DNA of 64,000 bases from NCBI GenBank assembly GCA_029260795.1, contig JAJDCO010000007.1:1-64000 (forward strand). The letters are read 5' to 3'. The position numbers and the translations under genes were made by a program. Source of the stretch: Planctomycetota bacterium (GTDB lineage: Bacteria; Planctomycetota; OFTM77). A model generated the notes under the pieces. It did no database searches and had not been told where the DNA came from. It saw nothing but the letters and a program-made list of their open reading frames with translations. Below, piece after piece: positions 1 to 8,757 of this stretch (positions are counted from its first letter, which is position 1; each line of letters opens with the position of its first letter).

Positions 1-1
1 T

Positions 2-622
2 CTTGCCGTCACGTCGGACATTGGCACTGGAGTCAATTACGGCAACGGCGTGATCTCAGCCGATCCGAGGTTCGTCGATCCGACGGCGGGCGACTTCCGG
101 CTCCGCCACGATTCGCCCTGCATCGACTCCGCGAGCAATAACGGTGCCCCCCTTACCGACTTTGAAGGCCAACCTCGTCCCCATGACGGGAACTCCGACG
201 GCACAGTAAAGTCCGACATGGGCATCGACGAGTTCACGGCTTGCGCGTTCCCCGCCGTCCCGGCCAAGACCGGGCAGCCGTTCTCGTTCCGAGCAGAAGG
301 TCCGCCCGCCGAGGACGGCCACCTCGTCGTCCTCCTCCTCGCCGGCGCCACCGCAGGCGAAGGCCCCGGCATCCCGCTGCCCGGATCGGGCGGCTTGCGG
401 GTCGACCTCGAGAGCGACGCCCTCTTCCAGCTCGGGCTCCGGCTCCACCCCATACTCCAAGCGACGCTCACCAACAGCCAAGCCCAAACCCCGCCCGTCA
501 CGATCCCGAGCACCGCGCCTCTGATCGAAGTCTTCTACGCCGGCTTCACCTTCGACCTCACGGCCGGCACCTACATCACCGTCTTCCCACCCCACTCCTT
601 CACCATCCAGCCGGGCCCATAG
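2..622 (+). CDS. Secreted beta-helix / choice-of-anchor protein, 3' fragment
   Basis: The gene is open from the first bases of the window, so its 5' end lies outside. The visible part is about 206 residues. It begins with the tail of a right-handed parallel beta-helix or choice-of-anchor Q type protein: the phrases DPRFVDPTAGDFRL and SPCIDSASNNG are typical of the last coils of such surface proteins. A domain of about 100 residues follows, with the motif PGIPL and a late FYAGFTF segment. A related domain ends the FG-GAP protein at 3469-6456, which suggests a shared C-terminal surface or sorting domain in this organism. No catalytic motif is visible. The protein is probably extracellular or surface-attached; its partner is unknown. 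The stop is TAG at 620-622. Confidence 0.75.
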   Translation, partial: LAVTSDIGTGVNYGNGVISADPRFVDPTAGDFRLRHDSPCIDSASNNGAPLTDFEGQPRPHDGNSDGTVKSDMGIDEFTACAFPAVPAKTGQPFSFRAEGPPAEDGHLVVLLLAGATAGEGPGIPLPGSGGLRVDLESDALFQLGLRLHPILQATLTNSQAQTPPVTIPSTAPLIEVFYAGFTFDLTAGTYITVFPPHSFTIQPGP

Positions 623-722
623 CGATCGATTAACGGCGAGCGCGACAGCCTCGCGCTCGCCGGCTCACGCGGCCCTTTCGAGATGGAGACGCCGGGAGTC
701 GACTCTTCTGCCTGCTGCGGTG

Positions 723-1011
723 GCATGAGTGGTGACCGCTCTCTCGGCTGGGTCGTTCCAAGGCTTCCCGGCCCGACGTTGCGCGACGCCCGACGTTGCG
801 CGACGCCAAAGACGGAGCGATGTGACGAGCTCCGTTCGGGTCTCTGTCGGTTGGTGTGGCGACCGCCGGGTTTGGCAGTCGGGGGGCATGAGAGGTGACC
901 GCTCTCTCGGCTGGGTCGTCCCAAGGCTTCCCGGCCCGACGTTGCGCGACGACTGGGACGGAGCGATGTGACGAGCTCCGTTCGGGTCTCTGTCGGTTGG
1001 TGTGGCGACCG
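723..1011. repeat. Two diverged direct repeats in the 623-1188 intergenic region
   Basis: Two blocks occur twice in the same order. Block A (about 66 bp, starting ggtgaccgctctctcggctg) lies at 723-788 and 886-951. Block B (about 55 bp, containing gatgtgacgagctccgttcg) lies at 811-865 and 957-1011. The A copies start 163 bp apart and the B copies 146 bp apart, so the spacers differ while the blocks stay nearly identical. A 17-bp element built on acgttgcgcgacg is itself duplicated near 775-806. Open reading frames cross the region in several frames, but none shows a protein-like pattern. The rest of 623-1188 holds nothing else I can recognise. This looks like a dispersed non-coding repeat family. 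Confidence 0.8.
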
Positions 1012-1188
1012 TCTGCTCGGAGAGCTCGCGGTGGCCGCTCGACCGCGGCGTCGGGCTCCGCGGGCTTCGTTTTCCGGTCGATTGACGATTTCCGAGACCG
1101 GCTGATAGACTGCGTCGTTCCCGCAACGAGCCGATCCCCATCGCGCTGTGACCGTGTCGCCAGGCCATCCTCCGCCCGGAGAGCCGCC

Positions 1189-3129
1189 GTGCTCCGACTG
1201 TTCGTGCTTCGATTCGCCGCTCTCGCGCTTCTCGTCTCGAATCTTCCGGAGCCGGCCTGGGCCGCGGATCCGCCGCAACCCACGGCGGCAGCGGCCACTC
1301 ACCGCAGTGGTCAGACCTTCGTCACTTGGACGGAGCGTTCGGACGAGGTCGGGGAGACCTACCGGATCTACCGGCACGATCAGCCAATCGACGCCATCAG
1401 CCTGGCCCAGGCCACGCTGCTGGCCGAGGTCGGTGAGGACTCCAACGCTTTCCACGCCGATCGGTACCAGCCGAACCAGGGTGGCGTCTGGCAGCCGCGC
1501 TACTTCACCCGCTACGTGATCCAAGATGGGGGAGCGCAGCTTCCCGTCGGCACCGGCTTGCTGGTCTGGACGCTCGATCCGGTCGATTTCAGCGGCGCGC
1601 AGTCCGGCTCGGGCTACTACGCGATCACGACCGTCGACTCCTTCGGCGTGGAGAACGCGACCGATTTCGGCGTCGACAACGTGATCGGGCCCATCGGCGA
1701 ATCGGTCGACGAGCCCATGCCGGTCGAGGCCTTCGCCTCGGGGAACGGGCTGTACTACCTCTTCATCCAGTACCTGGACCTGCGCCGCTTCAACGCGACC
1801 TTCGCGGCACCCAACCCTTACAACGGCTACTACGGTCTCCAACCGACTGATCCCGGCGTTGCCGACTCGCTCCAGTACGCCTTCGCCTACTCGGTCGCGC
1901 TGCCCGATCCGGCCACCTGCCCGGGCGGGGTGCCCTTCGAGCTGCCGGTGACACTGGTGCTGCACGGCTGGTCGGACAACTCCCAGCCGACGAACGTGGC
2001 GCCCTCGACCTACTGCGCCCTCGAGATCCGCCCCGTCGACGTGGGGGACTCGTGGTGGTTCGGTTTTTCCCAGGGCCACGATTATCGGACCGGAGCGCCG
2101 GTGCCGACCGGTGAGGTCATCGAAAACTACACCGAGGCTCGCACGCTGCGCATGGTCTACGACCTGACGCGCCACGGAACCCTCGGCGGGCGCGTCGATC
2201 AGGACCGCGTCTATCTCATCGGTCACTCGATGGGGGGAGCGGGAGCGCTGGCCCTGTCTCTTCGGTACCCGGAGATCTTTGCCGCCGCCTACTGCAGCGA
2301 GCCGGTGAGCAACTTCCGCACGTCGGGCGACGGCGGCGGAACGGACTGGCGGCCCGACGTCGCGATCAAGTGGGGCGCGGTCAACTTCAACCTACCGGTG
2401 GCCATCGACGGGCCGTCCGATTGGACCGAGGACCTGGCGGCCTCGGCCAACGGGACCGGCGTCTGGGACTGGCAGAACCATCAGGACAGCCTGGAGCTCC
2501 GAGCGGCCGACGAGGTCGTTCCGTTCGGGATCGCGTACGGCCGAACCGACACGATCACCGAGTGGTCGACGCAGGGGCTGCCGACGGCGAACTCTCTCAA
2601 CCTCGGCCAGCACTGCTGGGGCATGGCGATCAGCGACGACGGCCACGTCTTCCAGAACTTCAACGGGCTGGCGCCGACGTTGGGAGTGCGCATCGACGGA
2701 CCCTTCTACGGCCTGCGAGTGCGCTTGGACGAGACGGTGCCTGGCTTCGCGAACGCCAGCGACAGCCTTCCGATCCCGCCGCCCACGACCGGCGGTTACC
2801 ACCAGACGCTCGACTGGTCGTCGAGCTGGAAGCCGTGGAACGGGCCGCCGCTCGATGTCGACTCGGCTTGGGGCATGAGCTTTCGCAGCCAGTCCGGCGC
2901 GGCGCAGACCGTCGACATCACGGTGCGACGGCCTCAGCGATTCCAGATCGGCCCTCCCAACTCGGAGTACGTCTGGGAGAACCGGCGCGTCAGCGACGGG
3001 ACCATCATCAGCGCCGGTGTGGTGACGATCGACGCGAGCGGCTTGCTGACCGTTCCCAGCTTCTTCGTCTCGCCGGCCGGCAATCATCTCCGAATCCGAC
3101 CGCGCTTGACGCTCGGGCTTGCGCGCTGA
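1189..3129 (+). CDS. Secreted alpha/beta-hydrolase (esterase/peptidase-like)
   Basis: 646 residues from a GTG start, chosen because it opens a clear signal peptide (MLRLFVLRFAALALLVS, cut near AWA). The frame stays open further upstream but runs into non-coding repeats. The first 150 residues resemble a fibronectin type III-like beta domain. The C-terminal part is an alpha/beta hydrolase: VTLVLHGWSD near residue 265 looks like the oxyanion strand, and GHSMGGAGAL carries the nucleophile Ser347. Family knowledge predicts a secreted esterase or depolymerase-like serine hydrolase; the substrate cannot be read from the sequence. The acid and histidine of the triad were not placed with certainty. 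The next gene is 340 bp downstream with its own putative promoter, so this looks like a single-gene transcript. Confidence 0.8.
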   Translation: MLRLFVLRFAALALLVSNLPEPAWAADPPQPTAAAATHRSGQTFVTWTERSDEVGETYRIYRHDQPIDAISLAQATLLAEVGEDSNAFHADRYQPNQGGVWQPRYFTRYVIQDGGAQLPVGTGLLVWTLDPVDFSGAQSGSGYYAITTVDSFGVENATDFGVDNVIGPIGESVDEPMPVEAFASGNGLYYLFIQYLDLRRFNATFAAPNPYNGYYGLQPTDPGVADSLQYAFAYSVALPDPATCPGGVPFELPVTLVLHGWSDNSQPTNVAPSTYCALEIRPVDVGDSWWFGFSQGHDYRTGAPVPTGEVIENYTEARTLRMVYDLTRHGTLGGRVDQDRVYLIGHSMGGAGALALSLRYPEIFAAAYCSEPVSNFRTSGDGGGTDWRPDVAIKWGAVNFNLPVAIDGPSDWTEDLAASANGTGVWDWQNHQDSLELRAADEVVPFGIAYGRTDTITEWSTQGLPTANSLNLGQHCWGMAISDDGHVFQNFNGLAPTLGVRIDGPFYGLRVRLDETVPGFANASDSLPIPPPTTGGYHQTLDWSSSWKPWNGPPLDVDSAWGMSFRSQSGAAQTVDITVRRPQRFQIGPPNSEYVWENRRVSDGTIISAGVVTIDASGLLTVPSFFVSPAGNHLRIRPRLTLGLAR

Positions 3130-3276
3130 CGAAGGCCTCGCTCGGGCCAGGGTCCCGGTCGATACCATCGATTGAGACGATGTCTCCAGCCCGAGACCCC
3201 GCGCCTGCTCGAATCGATCGCTCGGCCCTCGGGGCGCGATTCGTCCGAAGGCACGCGAAAATAGACAGTTCCACTC

Positions 3277-3305
3277 TTGATCGGAGCAAGTCGTCTGCCT
3301 AGGAT
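3277..3305 (+). promoter_or_regulatory. Putative sigma-70-type promoter of the FG-GAP gene
   Basis: TTGATC (3277-3282) and TAGGAT (3300-3305) are separated by exactly 17 bp in the gap before the FG-GAP gene. The predicted transcript would carry a leader of roughly 155 nt ending in AGGAG eight bases before the ATG at 3469. The remainder of the 3130-3468 gap shows nothing recognisable. The call rests on box similarity and spacing only. Confidence 0.4.
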
Positions 3306-3468
3306 AGCGCTCGAAGCCTAGATTCTTTACTTCGACACAGCCCAAACGGTGCTCGTCGCCCAGGCGAACGGACCAGTCGCAGAATCCCGCTGCGGGCCCT
3401 CCCCCGTAACGCGTCCGCGGCCCCGGTGGCACACCCTCGGGAAGCACTGATCCATAGGAGCCGCTTGG

Positions 3469-6456
3469 ATGAGACTTCTAATCGTGGGGTCCGTATCGGG
3501 ACTTCTCCTCCTCCTGGCGACCATTCCGGTCGCCTCCGCACAGCTCAGCCCCTTCGAGCTGAGCCTCTCGGACACGACGCCGACTCTCGAGTCCGGCGCG
3601 TCCTTCGGTGCGGCCGTGGCCGTAGGTGACATCAATGGTGACGGGATCGACGATGTGGTCGTCGGCTCGCCGACCGATGACTCCAGCACGGCGATCGACA
3701 CCGGATCCATCAAGGTGTTCTTCGGCCCGTCGATGACGACGGCCTCCCTGCTGATCGAGAACCCGTCGAACACACCTTCGGGTGGCTTCGGCGCATCGGT
3801 TGCGATCGGTGACATCAACAACGACGGTGACGACGACGTCGTCGCCGCCGCCCCCTTCTCGAACATCGGGGGCAATCCTGCCGCCGGCGAGGTGTGGGTG
3901 TTCTTCGGTCCGGACCTGTCGACGTCGCAGCAGCTCACCGAGCCGACCCCGCAGGCGGGCTCGCAGTTTGGCCTGGCGCTGACGGTCGGCGACATCAACG
4001 GTGACTTCAACGACGAGGTCGTCATCGGTGCGCCACGCTCACAGCCTTCGGCTGTGGTGGGTGCCGGTCGCGTGTACGTCTTCACGGCGCCGGCCCTCGT
4101 TTCGGTCCAAGCGTTGAGCGAGGTCGTGCTCGAGACGAACGCGCGCTTCGGTGCGGCCGTCGCGGTCGCCGACATCGACAACAACGGCTTCGCCGATGTG
4201 GCGGTCGGCGTCCCGGGTGGCGACCCGAGCGGTGTCGTCGATGCCGGGGAGGTGTTCGTGTTCCTCGGCCCGCTGCTGAGCTTCTCGGCTCCGGTGCCGC
4301 ACACGCTCGAGGCGGGCGCCGAGTTCGGCTCATCCATCTCCTCGGGCAACATCAACAGCATCATCGATGGTTTCGACGACCTCCTGATCGGCTCGCCTCT
4401 GGCGAACCCGGGCGGACTCGTCGACGCCGGCAACGCCTCGGTGTATCTGGGGCCCGACTTCGTGACGACCTTCCCGGCCAACGATCCGAACCCGCAGGCC
4501 GGCTCCGAGTACGGTCGCAGCTCCTTGCTCGCGGACGTCAACGCGGACGGTCAGATCGACATCCTGATCGGCGCTCCCAAGGCCACGGTGAGCGGGCAGG
4601 CGCAAGCCGGCAAGGTGGCCGTCGCCACCGGCGTGCAGACCGAGCTCTTCTCGGACAACCCGACCGCGGGCGCGCTCTTCGGACGTTCCGTGGCCGCCGG
4701 TCTGCTGACCCGCGACAGCGATCCCGAGATCGTGGTCAGCTCGCCGATCGCCAGCCCGAACGGATCGACCGGAGCGGGTCGCGCTTTGGTATTCCGCGGT
4801 CCCACTTTCGTCGCGATCCAGGATCTTCTGGGTCCGAACGCTCCGGAAGCCGGTGGTGACTTCGGTGCCGCGATCGCCGTCGGTGACGTGACCAAGAACA
4901 AGCTCGACGATATCGTCGTCGGTGCGCCCTTGGCCGATCCCGGTGGTGTGGCCGATGCCGGTGAGGTCTTCCTCTACCGCGGTCCCGGTGCGGGCAATCC
5001 GACCGTGATCTCGGAGCCGACTGTCGAGGCCGGCGCACGCTTCGGCTCGGTGATCGAGATCGGTGACGTCACGGGCGACGGGAACCTCGACCTGGTGGTC
5101 GCGGCCCCGAACGCCACGGGCGGTGCCTTCTCGGATGCCGGTGAGGTCTTCGTGTACGAGGGTCCTTCGCTGAACACGGTGTCGATTCTGACGGAGCCGC
5201 TCCCCGAAACGGGCGCTCACTTCGGCAGCTCGCTCACGATCGCCGACTTCGACGGCGACGGCATCAACGACCTGGCGGTCGGTGTGCCGGACGGCAGCGA
5301 TCCGGTGGCGGGTGCGGCGGCGGGTGAAGTGGTCGTGTTCTTCGGCCCGGACCTCTCCAGCTTCATCGTGATCCAGGACCTCTTCCCCGAGGCCGGTGCT
5401 CGCTTCGGCGCCGCTTTGGCTGCCGGAGACATCGATGGCGACGGCAGCGCGGACTTGGGTATCGGTGCTCCGGCTTCCGATGCGCTCGACGGGACGGTCA
5501 ACGTCGGAGAGGCGTTCCTCTTCCTCGGTCCGAGCTTCAACTTCGTCAGCATTCTCCGTCCGGTCAACACCAACGACTTCGGTGGCTTCGGTTCCACCCT
5601 CGAGATCGGTGACCTGAATCAGGACGGCTTCGATGAGCTCATCATCGGTGTTCCGTTCGCCGATCCGGGCGGTGTCTCGGATGCGGGTGAGGTCTTCGTC
5701 CTCGATGGACCCGACTTCGCCAACGGCACGATCCTGACGGCCGACGCGCCGGAGATCGGTGCGGACTTCGGCCGGACGCTCGCCTTGGGTGACGTCGACA
5801 ATGACGGCGCTCGGGACCTCCTGGTGGGCTCTCCCCTCGACAACGGTACGGGCGGTGAGCTCGATGCCGGTCTCGTGGTCGCCTTCCATGGTCCAGACCT
5901 GCTGACGACGACGGACTTGACGCAACCGACCCAAGAGGCCGATGCGCGCTTCGGCGCGGCAATCGCCCTGGGGACGGTCAACGCGGACGGCGTCGATGAC
6001 CTGACCGTCGGTCTTCCTGGGGCAGCCTCGGGGACGACGAACGACGTCGGCGCGGTCTTCGTGAGCTATCCGCAGCTCGACCTCGGTGTGAGCACGATGA
6101 GCCTGTCGGCCACGTTCGGCGGCATCCTCACCTTCGACCTGGATGCCGGTGTCGGTCAAGCCGACGAGCCGTACATCATCCTGGCGTCGCTTCTCGGCAC
6201 CACGCCGGGGATCCCGCTCGGAAGCGTCACGGTGCCGATCCGCTTCGATCCGTTCTTCACCAACCTGATGCTGAACCCGGCCTTCTTCCCGGGTAACAGC
6301 GGTGTGTTGGACGGCTCGGGCCAGAAGTCGGCCAACGTCTTCCTGCCGCCGGGAATCGGTCACCTGCTGGTGGGCTTCAACGCCTACTTCGCCTACGTGT
6401 CCGGCGCCCCGTTCAGCTACGCATCGGAGCCGGTCGTCGTGACGGTCGTTCCCTGA
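3469..6456 (+). CDS. Secreted FG-GAP repeat (integrin-alpha-like) protein
   Basis: 995 residues. The ATG is set by AGGAG at 3456-3460 and opens a signal peptide (MRLLIVGSVSGLLLLL, cut near ASA). The mature protein is almost entirely FG-GAP repeats of about 65 residues. Each carries a calcium-binding-like loop of the form GDINGDGIDDVVVG, followed by a GEVFVFxGP strand. I count about thirteen, more than the seven of an integrin propeller, so the fold could be two propellers or a large solenoid. The last 130 residues form a separate domain with PGIPL and a late YFAYVSG segment, related to the end of the 2-622 fragment. An extracellular or surface structural/adhesive role is likely. A strong terminator follows 32 bp after the stop. 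Confidence 0.9.
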   Translation: MRLLIVGSVSGLLLLLATIPVASAQLSPFELSLSDTTPTLESGASFGAAVAVGDINGDGIDDVVVGSPTDDSSTAIDTGSIKVFFGPSMTTASLLIENPSNTPSGGFGASVAIGDINNDGDDDVVAAAPFSNIGGNPAAGEVWVFFGPDLSTSQQLTEPTPQAGSQFGLALTVGDINGDFNDEVVIGAPRSQPSAVVGAGRVYVFTAPALVSVQALSEVVLETNARFGAAVAVADIDNNGFADVAVGVPGGDPSGVVDAGEVFVFLGPLLSFSAPVPHTLEAGAEFGSSISSGNINSIIDGFDDLLIGSPLANPGGLVDAGNASVYLGPDFVTTFPANDPNPQAGSEYGRSSLLADVNADGQIDILIGAPKATVSGQAQAGKVAVATGVQTELFSDNPTAGALFGRSVAAGLLTRDSDPEIVVSSPIASPNGSTGAGRALVFRGPTFVAIQDLLGPNAPEAGGDFGAAIAVGDVTKNKLDDIVVGAPLADPGGVADAGEVFLYRGPGAGNPTVISEPTVEAGARFGSVIEIGDVTGDGNLDLVVAAPNATGGAFSDAGEVFVYEGPSLNTVSILTEPLPETGAHFGSSLTIADFDGDGINDLAVGVPDGSDPVAGAAAGEVVVFFGPDLSSFIVIQDLFPEAGARFGAALAAGDIDGDGSADLGIGAPASDALDGTVNVGEAFLFLGPSFNFVSILRPVNTNDFGGFGSTLEIGDLNQDGFDELIIGVPFADPGGVSDAGEVFVLDGPDFANGTILTADAPEIGADFGRTLALGDVDNDGARDLLVGSPLDNGTGGELDAGLVVAFHGPDLLTTTDLTQPTQEADARFGAAIALGTVNADGVDDLTVGLPGAASGTTNDVGAVFVSYPQLDLGVSTMSLSATFGGILTFDLDAGVGQADEPYIILASLLGTTPGIPLGSVTVPIRFDPFFTNLMLNPAFFPGNSGVLDGSGQKSANVFLPPGIGHLLVGFNAYFAYVSGAPFSYASEPVVVTVVP

Positions 6457-6488
6457 CGCCTCGCCTCTGATCTTCAGATCGCAACCCA

Positions 6489-6524
6489 GCCGGAGCTCGG
6501 CCTCGCCGAGCTCCGGCTTTTCTT
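6489..6524. terminator. Rho-independent terminator between convergent genes
   Basis: A perfect 12-bp stem (gccggagctcgg, 6489-6500; mate 6506-6517) with a 5-nt loop is followed by TTTTCTT. It sits between the stop of the FG-GAP gene and the convergent stop at 6528. The T-run favours the plus strand, but the hairpin could also end the minus-strand SGNH operon. Confidence 0.9.
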
Positions 6525-6527
6525 GTA

Positions 6528-7604
6528 TCAGTCGAACAGGGTCTTGGCGGCGAGCTTGGCCTTGGCTTCGTTGCCCTTGGGCGTCACGTGCACGATGTCG
6601 CGGAAGTGGCGTGCGGCGATGTCGGGATGCTCGGCGGCCTGCGCGGCCATGTCGATCAAGCCGAAGCCGTGCTCGCGGCACAGCTCCCGCATGATCTCGT
6701 TGTGCTCGAGGACGCCGTTGGCGAAGTTCGGCCAGCGCTCGGATTGATCCGGATCCGTCGGCATCGTCATCAGCACGAAGCGCCCGCCGTGCAGGGTCAC
6801 GTGCAGTCCGATGGTCTCGAGGTTACGCCGGAAGGTGACCTCGGTCCCGGCCGGGGGACGATCTCCGCCCTGATAGCCGCCGGGACCCACCGGGGCGACC
6901 GTGTGAGCGGTGATGTCGAGACCCGTGTACTCGGGTAGACGCAGGGCGAGGTAGAGGTCGCTGACTCGGAGCAGCGCTCGCTCGAGCCAAGGAATCTCGA
7001 GACGGTGGTAGGGAACGCGATAGTGCGCGTAGTCGGAGCGGAAGCCGGGGAAGATGCGCGGTGAGACGTCGTTGATCGCATGATGCACGATGACGATGTC
7101 GGGCTGCGTGTCCTGCACGTTGAGGACGTAGTTGACCAGGGTCTCGGCCGTCGTCCAGTTCGAGACGCCGTAGTTGTACACCTCGACCGCCTGGCCCTGG
7201 GCCTGCAGCAATCGCTCCAGGTAGAACGGATACGATGCTCTCGGTCCCTGCGGGTTGCCGCCTTGGGTCGTCGATCCCCCGAGGCAAGCGATTCGCAGCA
7301 CGCCCTCCGGCTTCGCGACCTCGAACTCGCGTCCCACGAAGCCTTGGGAGTTGTTTCGGGCGCCGGGTCTCAGTCGAAAGACGGTGTGGGGGCTCGGCCC
7401 GAAAGCGGGCGACTCACCGCGGACGACCGTGAGCCGCGCGCTCTCCAGCTGCTCGGCCGTAGTGCCCAGCAGGCTCGGCCAGATGCGGATCATCAGCTCG
7501 GCAGTGCCAATCAGCAGCACGACGGGTACGAGGGAGAAGATCAGCTTCTTGCGCCGAGAGAGCGACGGTCGATCGGCGGAAGGCATTCCGGTTCTTTCCA
7601 TCAT
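6528..7604 (-). CDS. Membrane-anchored SGNH/GDSL-family hydrolase, copy 2
   Basis: 358 residues. The start is the ATG at 7604, which overlaps the stop of the upstream gene in an ATGA, so translation is probably coupled; an ATGATG doublet and a further ATG at 7586 are alternatives. A basic segment (SRRKKLIF) precedes one membrane helix (SLVPVVLLIGTAELMI), placing the catalytic part outside the cytoplasmic membrane. SGNH blocks are visible: GGSTTQGG (nucleophile Ser), NYGVSNW, HHAINDVSP (Asn) and DIVHVTPKG (Asp and His). It is clearly paralogous to the preceding gene over its full length. SGNH enzymes are esterases or O-acetyl transferases/esterases acting on polysaccharide or lipid; the substrate here is unknown. 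It is the last gene of the dynamin-SGNH-SGNH operon. Confidence 0.85.
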   Translation of the reverse strand: MMERTGMPSADRPSLSRRKKLIFSLVPVVLLIGTAELMIRIWPSLLGTTAEQLESARLTVVRGESPAFGPSPHTVFRLRPGARNNSQGFVGREFEVAKPEGVLRIACLGGSTTQGGNPQGPRASYPFYLERLLQAQGQAVEVYNYGVSNWTTAETLVNYVLNVQDTQPDIVIVHHAINDVSPRIFPGFRSDYAHYRVPYHRLEIPWLERALLRVSDLYLALRLPEYTGLDITAHTVAPVGPGGYQGGDRPPAGTEVTFRRNLETIGLHVTLHGGRFVLMTMPTDPDQSERWPNFANGVLEHNEIMRELCREHGFGLIDMAAQAAEHPDIAARHFRDIVHVTPKGNEAKAKLAAKTLFD

Positions 7605-8704
7605 CGACTTGTGGACGGATCGGTGAGATCGGGAAGCCAGCCCGCACGGAGAAGCGCATCGGCTGTCAGTCGAGCCTTCAGGAAATTGGCCTTCGCCTTG
7701 ACATGGACGAGATCGAGGAACTGTCCTTCGGCCAGCCGGCGATTCTGATCGACGAGCTCCTCCAGGTCCACCAGTGCCCAGGCACGGTCCTGGCAGAGCT
7801 CGCGGGCGATCGCGTTGTGCTCGCGGATCCCCTGATGGAAGCCTTTCCAGCTGGCACTCTCGCCACCGAGCGAGAACGGCATCGTGATCAAGGCCACGTG
7901 CCCGCCGCGCAAGGTGGTCAGATCCCCGATCGTCTCGAGGTTGCGTCGAAAGCCATACTCGGTTCCGGGCGGAGGCTCGAGGAGTCGACGGGCAAGCGGA
8001 ACCGTTCGAACCGTGTGCGCCGTGATGTCGAGATCCTCGTACTTTCCCATCCGCAAGGCGAGATACAGGCGGCTCCACGAGAGCAGCGTCCGCTCGAGCC
8101 ACGAGATGTCGAGGGCTCGATAGGGGACTCGGTAGTGGCTGAAGTCGCTCCGGTAGTCGGGGTACAAGCGCGGCGCGACGTCGTTGACTCCGTGATGGAT
8201 GACGACGATGTCGGGCGCCACGTCCTGCACGTTGAGCACGAAATTGACGAGCGATTCGGCGCTCGTCCAATTGGAGACGCCGTAGTTGTATACCTGGACC
8301 GAATGCCCCTCGCGCTGCAGGATGCTCTGCAGCAGGAAGGGATACGAGCCGCGCGGTCCGAATTGGTTGCCGCCCTGGGTGGTCGATCCCCCGATACAGG
8401 CAATGCGCACGACGCCGTCCGGCTTTTCCCGCACGAACTCGTCCCCGACGAATCCCAGCGAGTTGATGACCGTGCCCGGTCGCAGCCTGAAAATGGTGTG
8501 CGGCGAAGGCGCGAAGAACGGCGACTCCCCGGTCGTGATCATCTGATGGGCCTGCTCCAGCCGTTTCGGATCTCGCCCGGTGACCGCGGGAAAGAGGCGC
8601 ACGACGCCTTCGGCCAGGAGGAGCATCAGGACCACGGGGATCAGCGAGAAGAGCAGCTTCTTCCGCAGTGGAAGCGGGGGGCGAGTCGGCGGTGTCACGG
8701 TCAT
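7601..8704 (-). CDS. Membrane-anchored SGNH/GDSL-family hydrolase, copy 1
   Basis: 367 residues from the ATG at 8704. A TTG at 8761 would add 19 residues and overlap the stop of the dynamin gene in a TTGA. Neither start has a convincing Shine-Dalgarno site; the ATG was preferred because it directly precedes the basic LRKKLLF and the single membrane helix SLIPVVLMLLLAEGVV. SGNH blocks match those of the downstream paralogue: GGSTTQGG, NYGVSNW, HHGVNDVAP and DLVHVKAKA with the Asp-x-x-His pair. The catalytic domain should face the periplasm. The gene is tightly packed between a dynamin-like GTPase and a second SGNH gene, suggesting one transcript and a shared envelope process. Confidence 0.85.
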   Translation of the reverse strand: MTVTPPTRPPLPLRKKLLFSLIPVVLMLLLAEGVVRLFPAVTGRDPKRLEQAHQMITTGESPFFAPSPHTIFRLRPGTVINSLGFVGDEFVREKPDGVVRIACIGGSTTQGGNQFGPRGSYPFLLQSILQREGHSVQVYNYGVSNWTSAESLVNFVLNVQDVAPDIVVIHHGVNDVAPRLYPDYRSDFSHYRVPYRALDISWLERTLLSWSRLYLALRMGKYEDLDITAHTVRTVPLARRLLEPPPGTEYGFRRNLETIGDLTTLRGGHVALITMPFSLGGESASWKGFHQGIREHNAIARELCQDRAWALVDLEELVDQNRRLAEGQFLDLVHVKAKANFLKARLTADALLRAGWLPDLTDPSTSR

Positions 8705-8757
8705 GGTGTCTCGGGGAGTGGCCCAGAGAGAAGGCGGATCGGTCGAGTCGCCATCGC

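Noticed and set aside
571..2226. Minus-strand frame of 551 codons crossing the first repeat region
   Set aside because: It runs through non-coding repeats and antisense to a signal-peptide hydrolase; low-complexity translation.
4330..6681. Long minus-strand reading frame (783 codons) opposite the FG-GAP gene
   Set aside because: Arg/Asp/Glu-rich antisense of a G/C-rich repetitive gene; no Shine-Dalgarno site or recognisable domain, and it crosses the terminator.
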